Positions 60,377 to 64,000 of a stretch of 64,000 nucleotides of DNA are shown in pieces (the stretch's first letter is position 1; each line of letters starts with the position of its first letter). A program made the position numbers and the translations under genes. This stretch comes from Centroberyx gerrardi (taxonomy: Eukaryota; Chordata; Actinopteri; Beryciformes; Berycidae): assembly GCF_048128805.1 (NCBI RefSeq), contig NC_136020.1, positions 6,256,001 through 6,320,000 of the forward strand. Reading direction: 5' to 3'. The notes under the pieces are model-generated. The model searched no databases, was not told the DNA's origin, and was given only the letters and a program-made list of their open reading frames with translations.

Positions 60377-61529
60377 TACCTCAGGATGCGTCCGATGCTG
60401 GTCTCTGCCAGCAGCAGGAAGTGTTCGTCGGGGGACAGGGCGATGCCGTTGGGCATGTAGAGGGAGTCCAGCAGGACGCGCACCTGTCCTGACTCTGGAT
60501 CATAGGACAGAAGACGACCCAGGCTGTTCAGCTCTATCACCTGAAACACCACACACCTTCAGTTTAGTTAAGTTAAATTAAGTTAAATTAAGTTAAGCAA
60601 TTATGACGGTTGATCACAACACAAAAAACACATTCATATGTTGTTTTCTGAAGGTTTTGTTGAGGTGGAAGTTCATTTAGAGGTCAAGCAGGTACTAGAC
60701 AGGAGCATTGGCCTTGTGTTTTTTTACTAGATTTTACCTAATTAAACCTGATTGTTATACAAGTTTGTGTGTAGCAACCCTTAGAAAATGAAAAGAACGG
60801 CGAACAATGTGAGACTGAAGGTTGACCGCAGCTCAATTAAGGTTTTGTAAAACGACTGAAGGTTTCTTTCTTTCCTCTCTTCCTGGGACTCGCCGCAGTT
60901 TGCTGGACTGAATGGACTAGTGGGGTTTGCTCTCCTGGCAAAGAGGCCGGACAGACTGGTGAACAAACACTGCTGAGTGTCCTCAAGTGTTTTCTTTGGA
61001 GGCCTGTGGTTACTAAGCAACTCTGAAGAAACCTCAATGGACCCTGTATGCATCAGCCTCCTCCTGGTCGTCTATGGGAGTGTCTCCTATATGAGAATAG
61101 ATCTCTCTTTCTCCACCTCTCCCTCCTCCTCCTCCTCCTCTCATCCGCCTCACCTCCAGCTTAACGTGTCTGCGTCCCCAGCGGCTGGAAGAGTCGGTGA
61201 AATAGACGATCCCCGTCTGAGAGGAAATCTCCAGGCCGTTGAGGAACGCAAAGGGGATGCCATCGGCACCTGAGGACCGAACAGAGGAGGGAAGGAAAGC
61301 GAGAAGTCACAGGAGAATAGAAAATGCACTATTTAGCACACATGCCAACACACACATACACACACACACTGTACCTTGTGAATTAGCCAGTAGCAGAGTC
61401 TTGTGTCCGGTTTTGGGGTTGACGCTGTGCAGTCCGAGGTAGGAGTCAGCGACTATCAGCTGACCCTTACTGTCCAGACGCACACCATGAGGACGACCAC
61501 ACACCGGCTCATAGTCTGTACTGCTGCCT

Positions 61530-61593
<64 letters not shown>

Positions 61594-62574
61594 TAGCATG
61601 ATATCTGACATGCTCTTCCTGACTTTTGAATCATTGTTCATGACATGCCACACCTGATCTGAGAAGGCTTTCTCTCTCTAACAGAAGAGAATATAAAGAC
61701 AAACTAGTCATACTGTAAGGATTAATCTATTAAGAAAATGTAAACTGTTAAAATTTGAACAGTGCGATTCTTCATCCGTGTGTTCTACATCATCTGATTA
61801 TTACACAAGTTAGACATGAAATCAACACAAACCATGGTGTGTTTTTAGAAATTCAGAGTGCTTCAATCACCATTTGTTTCTTCTTGTATCGCTGACAGAT
61901 GTGGTTCAGTGTCTTGCTCATACAGTTAATAAAGTTAATAGTAAATAAGGTGAAAAGCCACATTACCACACTCTGGTAAATCCTGTCCCATGTGGGTGAG
62001 GAGGGTGAGGCTGTCATCAGGTCCGATTCTCCACAGCTTCCCATCCACTGTTCCTGTGTACACATTACCTGACAGACACACACACTGGTTAGATATAGAG
62101 CAATATTTTGCAATATTTTGTGCCAATAAAAGCCTCTGAAACAGCATTTAGACCTTCATGGGACACTAAAACTCTCCAGTGAAACCAGTACTATGCACAA
62201 AAAAATATTATTATATTTTTGGAAAAAGCAGGTAACAAAGTTAAATAGTTATCCGAGCGGATCAATTCAACACGTCATGTCACCTTAGACATAAGGAGGG
62301 TAAGAGGGGACAAAATACCTCAAGGGTCTGACTAGATAAGGGGGCTAAGTGGGCCGTCTAGTGAGGGTCAAAGGTTAAACACTAGAAGCGCCTGACAAGA
62401 CAAGCAAGAACACTAATGTAACAGACACACACACATAATCCAGCACGCTTACCCTCCCGATCGGCAGTGAAGGATTCTGGTCCGTGTAGTTTCCCAGTGA
62501 AGAGCCTGCGGCCCCTCTGCAGTCGGGTGTTGACGGCCAGTGGGCCCTCGAGGGCCGGAGGGGGCCCCTTCAGT
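58008..62574 (-). CDS. adipocyte plasma membrane-associated protein-like (5' partial)
   Basis: Member of the strictosidine-synthase-like / SMP30-type beta-propeller family; APMAP is a type II membrane protein with arylesterase activity. Seven minus-strand exons, all in phase: 62574-62453, 62068-61967, 61527-61375, 61269-61154, 60540-60380, 60252-60057, 58217-58008, about 352 aa to the stop. Family blocks seen: LHGPESFTADREGNVYTGT, EPVCGRPHGVRLD, FTDSSSRWGRR, MPNGIALSPDEHFLLLAET, GYPDNIRLS, LHDPDGSLTRAVSDV. Relative to human APMAP (416 aa) about 60-70 N-terminal residues, with the cytoplasmic tail and membrane anchor, are missing; an in-frame stop precedes the acceptor at 62575, so an upstream exon must exist. 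Divergence from APMAP itself suggests a fish paralogue, so no symbol is given. Confidence 0.88.
58260..58350 (+). mobile_element. MITE family A 3'-half fragment
   Basis: GGGAGTTTTAGTGTCCCATG, CTGTTTCAGAGGCTTTTCC and ATTCTGGGGGAAACACTT, 45 bp upstream (on the minus strand) of the last APMAP-like exon. Confidence 0.55.
58855..58940 (+). mobile_element. tRNA-derived SINE fragment
   Basis: GTAGTTTACTGGTTAGAGAG (box A-like), TATTTGATCCCAGC (box B-like), then AAAGTGCCCTTGAGCACC, a widespread fish SINE phrase. Confidence 0.5.
59382..59430. repeat. (CA)n microsatellite
   Basis: About 24 CA units in the long intron before the last APMAP-like exon. GT runs also occur at 59187-59210 and 59271-59290. 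Confidence 0.9.
59575..60036 (-). mobile_element. MITE family A, reverse copy interrupted by another element
   Basis: Left part GGGTGGAAAAGCCTCTGAAAC to about 59670 and right part from about 59894 (TGATCAATTCTACAATAAAT) to CGGCCTGATATATCAGTCTAACCC are family A. About 223 bp of a different element separate them. Confidence 0.7.
59671..59893. mobile_element. nested hAT-like MITE
   Basis: Left end TAGGGCTGCACAATTATGGC and right end AATTGTGCAGCCCTA are inverted repeats. It sits inside the family A copy at 59575-60036 and so is younger than it. No clean 8-bp duplication could be read. Confidence 0.65.
60339..60378. repeat. (GT)n abutting an APMAP-like donor
   Basis: On the minus strand the donor of exon 60540-60380 reads GTACACACAT and continues as a CA repeat. 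Confidence 0.85.
60560..60597. repeat. (AAGTTAAATT)n short tandem repeat
   Basis: Three to four units of a 10-bp repeat immediately upstream of the acceptor region of exon 60540-60380 on the minus strand. Confidence 0.7.
61532..61590. repeat. (CA)n replacing the pyrimidine tract of an APMAP-like exon
   Basis: On the minus strand about 29 GT units run to within 2 bp of the acceptor CCAG of exon 61527-61375. That exon's donor is also followed by GT-rich sequence. Confidence 0.88.
62118..62190 (-). mobile_element. MITE family A fragment
   Basis: AAAAGCCTCTGAAACAGCAT, GGGACACTAAAACTCTCCAG: central part of the family, reverse orientation, in an APMAP-like intron. Confidence 0.55.
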
Positions 62575-62679
62575 CTGGAGGGAGATCCGGGCAAAAACCA
62601 TCAGCAGGGAGACAAACCAGCTGCTTTCCAAAATTCACTATTTAACCACTAACTTTGATTTTCTGGTAGAGTACAGTAG

Positions 62680-62890
62680 ACAGACGTGGGGTCCGGGGAC
62701 CACCAGGGGTCCATGAGGGGGCTCCAGGGGGTCCCCACCCAAATTGATGAATTGTTAAACTTCACCATTATTTCATTTACAAGAAGTTAACACAATTTGG
62801 GTCCAAGAGAAAAAATCTTCAATCAAATGGGGGTCTGTGGTACTAATGTGTACTAAATTTGGGGTCCTTGATATGATATCCTTAAATAAA
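62680..62890. mobile_element. hAT-like remnant
   Basis: GTGGGGTCCGGGGACCACCAG, GGGGTCCATGAGGGGGCTCC and GGGGTCCTTGATATG resemble the G-rich hAT-derived sequence at 35730. A hAT-type end (CAGTGGTTCTCAAC) also occurs alone at about 63307. Confidence 0.4.
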
Positions 62891-63599
62891 TGCAGATTCA
62901 AGTGTTATGGATGCTCATTTCAGCACTTGTTAGTCCTTTGCACAGTTAATTGAAACAATTTATGAATTCTCAGGTTACATGGAAAAGTCTAACTGGAGAT
63001 TGTAGTTTGGAATTTAAGTGATTTGTTTCCAGCCAGTTTTGCCTGCAGCCTGCCTGAGAATAATAAATATTTCATACTGTCAAATCAGTACCAATAAGAA
63101 ATCAAGTCAAGATGCAGTTCTCAGGTTTGCTCATGCTTGCTGGGATCAGATGCAGTTCAGTGACATCAGAGCTATCCCAGGCTGCAAAAAATACATTTCA
63201 CATACTGTATATTTCAGAATATATTTAGAAAAATGCTTGAAAATATGTTGAAATTTGCCAGATGTTTATATATGTGTAGATGACATTAGTTAGATGACAT
63301 ATACTGCAGTGGTTCTCAACAAGAACCAAAATACTCTTTCCAAACACTCACTAACCGGAATGAACTTTACACTTCTTGTAATTAAACCCAGAAAATACAC
63401 TTTTATTCACTTAACTGAAGCTAGACACATAAAAAAATCAAATCAAAACACACAGAATCTTTGACAGTCCTTTCAATCAAGGGGAACTTGGAATCCCACT
63501 AACTTCATACATTGTGGTGTCACAGTGAGGACAGCGAATGCAGTGTGATGTTATAATTCCAAGTGTACACAGCACAGAGACATTTCACTTTTTGGCGCG
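62891..63599. other. no gene recognised
   Basis: Upstream of the known APMAP-like exons. I searched the minus strand for a hydrophobic anchor exon and found none convincing. A short open frame at 63018-63251 has no recognised similarity. Confidence 0.35.
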
Positions 63600-63695
63600 A
63601 TGGAGGCGACACACAAGACAAAACGAGAGAGAAAGATAGACAAGAGAAAGAACTACATGGAGATCCAGCACAACACGGAGCCGGAGGATGCCCAG
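63600..63695 (+). CDS. possible first exon, 32 basic residues
   Basis: An ATG in good context (GCGCGATGG) opens 32 codons (MEATHKTKRERKIDKRKN at the start) ending exactly in phase 0 before the strong donor CAGGTAAGC. Upstream is a GC-containing TTTTTGGCGCGA. The peptide is Lys/Arg-rich and not recognised. A candidate acceptor (T-rich tract then CAG) ends at 63850, and an exon from 63851 would continue in the same frame into the DNA-binding domain at 63869. It may be a host gene start, a transposon-derived gene, or chance. Confidence 0.35.
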
Positions 63696-63766
63696 GTAAG
63701 CCCCACAGTGATAGCCATAGTTGTTTTGGAATATGCTTTGTGAATAATGCTAATTTTAAATATTGT

Positions 63767-64000
63767 TACCGTAAAACTTCAATTAAAAGCCGAGTCCCAA
63801 TTAGAGGCCGGTTGCCAGTTTATTTTTTTTTACTTGCATTCAAACGTCAGTCACATTTGCTGATCGCCATGGTGGCACAGAGAAAAAAGTACGACTTGAA
63901 ATTCAAGCTGTCAGTTGTCAAATTTGCTGAACAAAACTCAGGAGATGCAGCAGCAAGACATTTCTCCGTTGATCCCAAGAGAGTGAGAGAATGGCGAAAA
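63767..64000 (+). mobile_element. pogo-type transposon start with Brinker-like DNA-binding domain (3' truncated)
   Basis: From 63767 the sequence TACCGTAAAACTTCAATTAA, with a repeated CAATTA(AA/GA)GGCC-like phrase, resembles a pogo-family terminal repeat. From 63869 an ATG in ideal context (CGCCATGG) opens 44 codons that run off the window. Blocks KKYDLKFKLSVVKFAEQNSG, DAAARHFSVD and KRVREWRK are the helix-turn-helix pattern at the N-terminus of pogo-like transposases and of the domesticated POGK protein. Intact or domesticated status cannot be judged here. Confidence 0.6.

Overview
The window is nuclear DNA from a vertebrate, almost certainly a ray-finned (teleost) fish. Its genes are split by GT-AG introns into exons of 30-250 bp. 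The proteins are vertebrate families recognised by eye: PKC theta, TBC1D30, N-acetylglucosamine-6-sulfatase and an APMAP-like protein. The introns carry fish-type DNA-transposon MITEs, tRNA-derived SINEs and an unusual number of CA/GT, CT/GA and CTC microsatellites. No rRNA, tRNA gene, CRISPR array or prokaryotic operon is present. All calls rest on manual splicing and remembered family sequences; no database search was run.

Layout. (1) 1-5.4 kb: gene-free, with a LINE 3' end, a GT microsatellite, a hAT-like repeat and a full MITE. (2) 5.4-17.7 kb, plus strand: prkcq, 17 coding exons, about 721 aa, complete. (3) 17.7-21.6 kb: convergent 3' ends of prkcq and tbc1d30. (4) 21.6-45.6 kb, minus strand: tbc1d30 with two alternative first exons (45.0-45.5 kb and 37.8-38.0 kb). 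Both end in the same phase and join the same 12 downstream exons, giving about 1137 aa and 957 aa. (5) 45.5-46.8 kb: 1.2 kb interval between the divergent tbc1d30 and gns starts. (6) 46.8-53.7 kb, plus strand: gns, 14 exons, about 542 aa, complete. (7) 58.0-62.6 kb, minus strand: seven 3'-terminal exons of an APMAP-like gene; its N-terminal membrane-anchor exon is not found. (8) 63.6-64.0 kb: a possible short first exon, then the start of a pogo-type transposon or derived gene with a Brinker/pogo-like DNA-binding domain, cut by the window end.

The genes do not form one pathway. prkcq is a diacylglycerol-regulated signalling kinase, tbc1d30 a Rab GTPase-activating protein, gns a lysosomal glycosaminoglycan sulfatase, and the APMAP-like product a membrane-anchored beta-propeller arylesterase homologue. 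The gns/tbc1d30 head-to-head pair matches the arrangement remembered for human 12q14, whereas PRKCQ lies on human 10p15, so its position here reflects a fish-lineage arrangement.

The most notable signals are: the phase-matched alternative promoters of tbc1d30; lineage-specific poly-Gly and poly-Glu tracts in TBC1D30; a 534-bp long-arm foldback element flanked by TTAA; a hAT-like MITE family with about 17 copies or fragments; microsatellites abutting many splice sites; and an exon at 63.6 kb that could splice in frame into the pogo DNA-binding domain.
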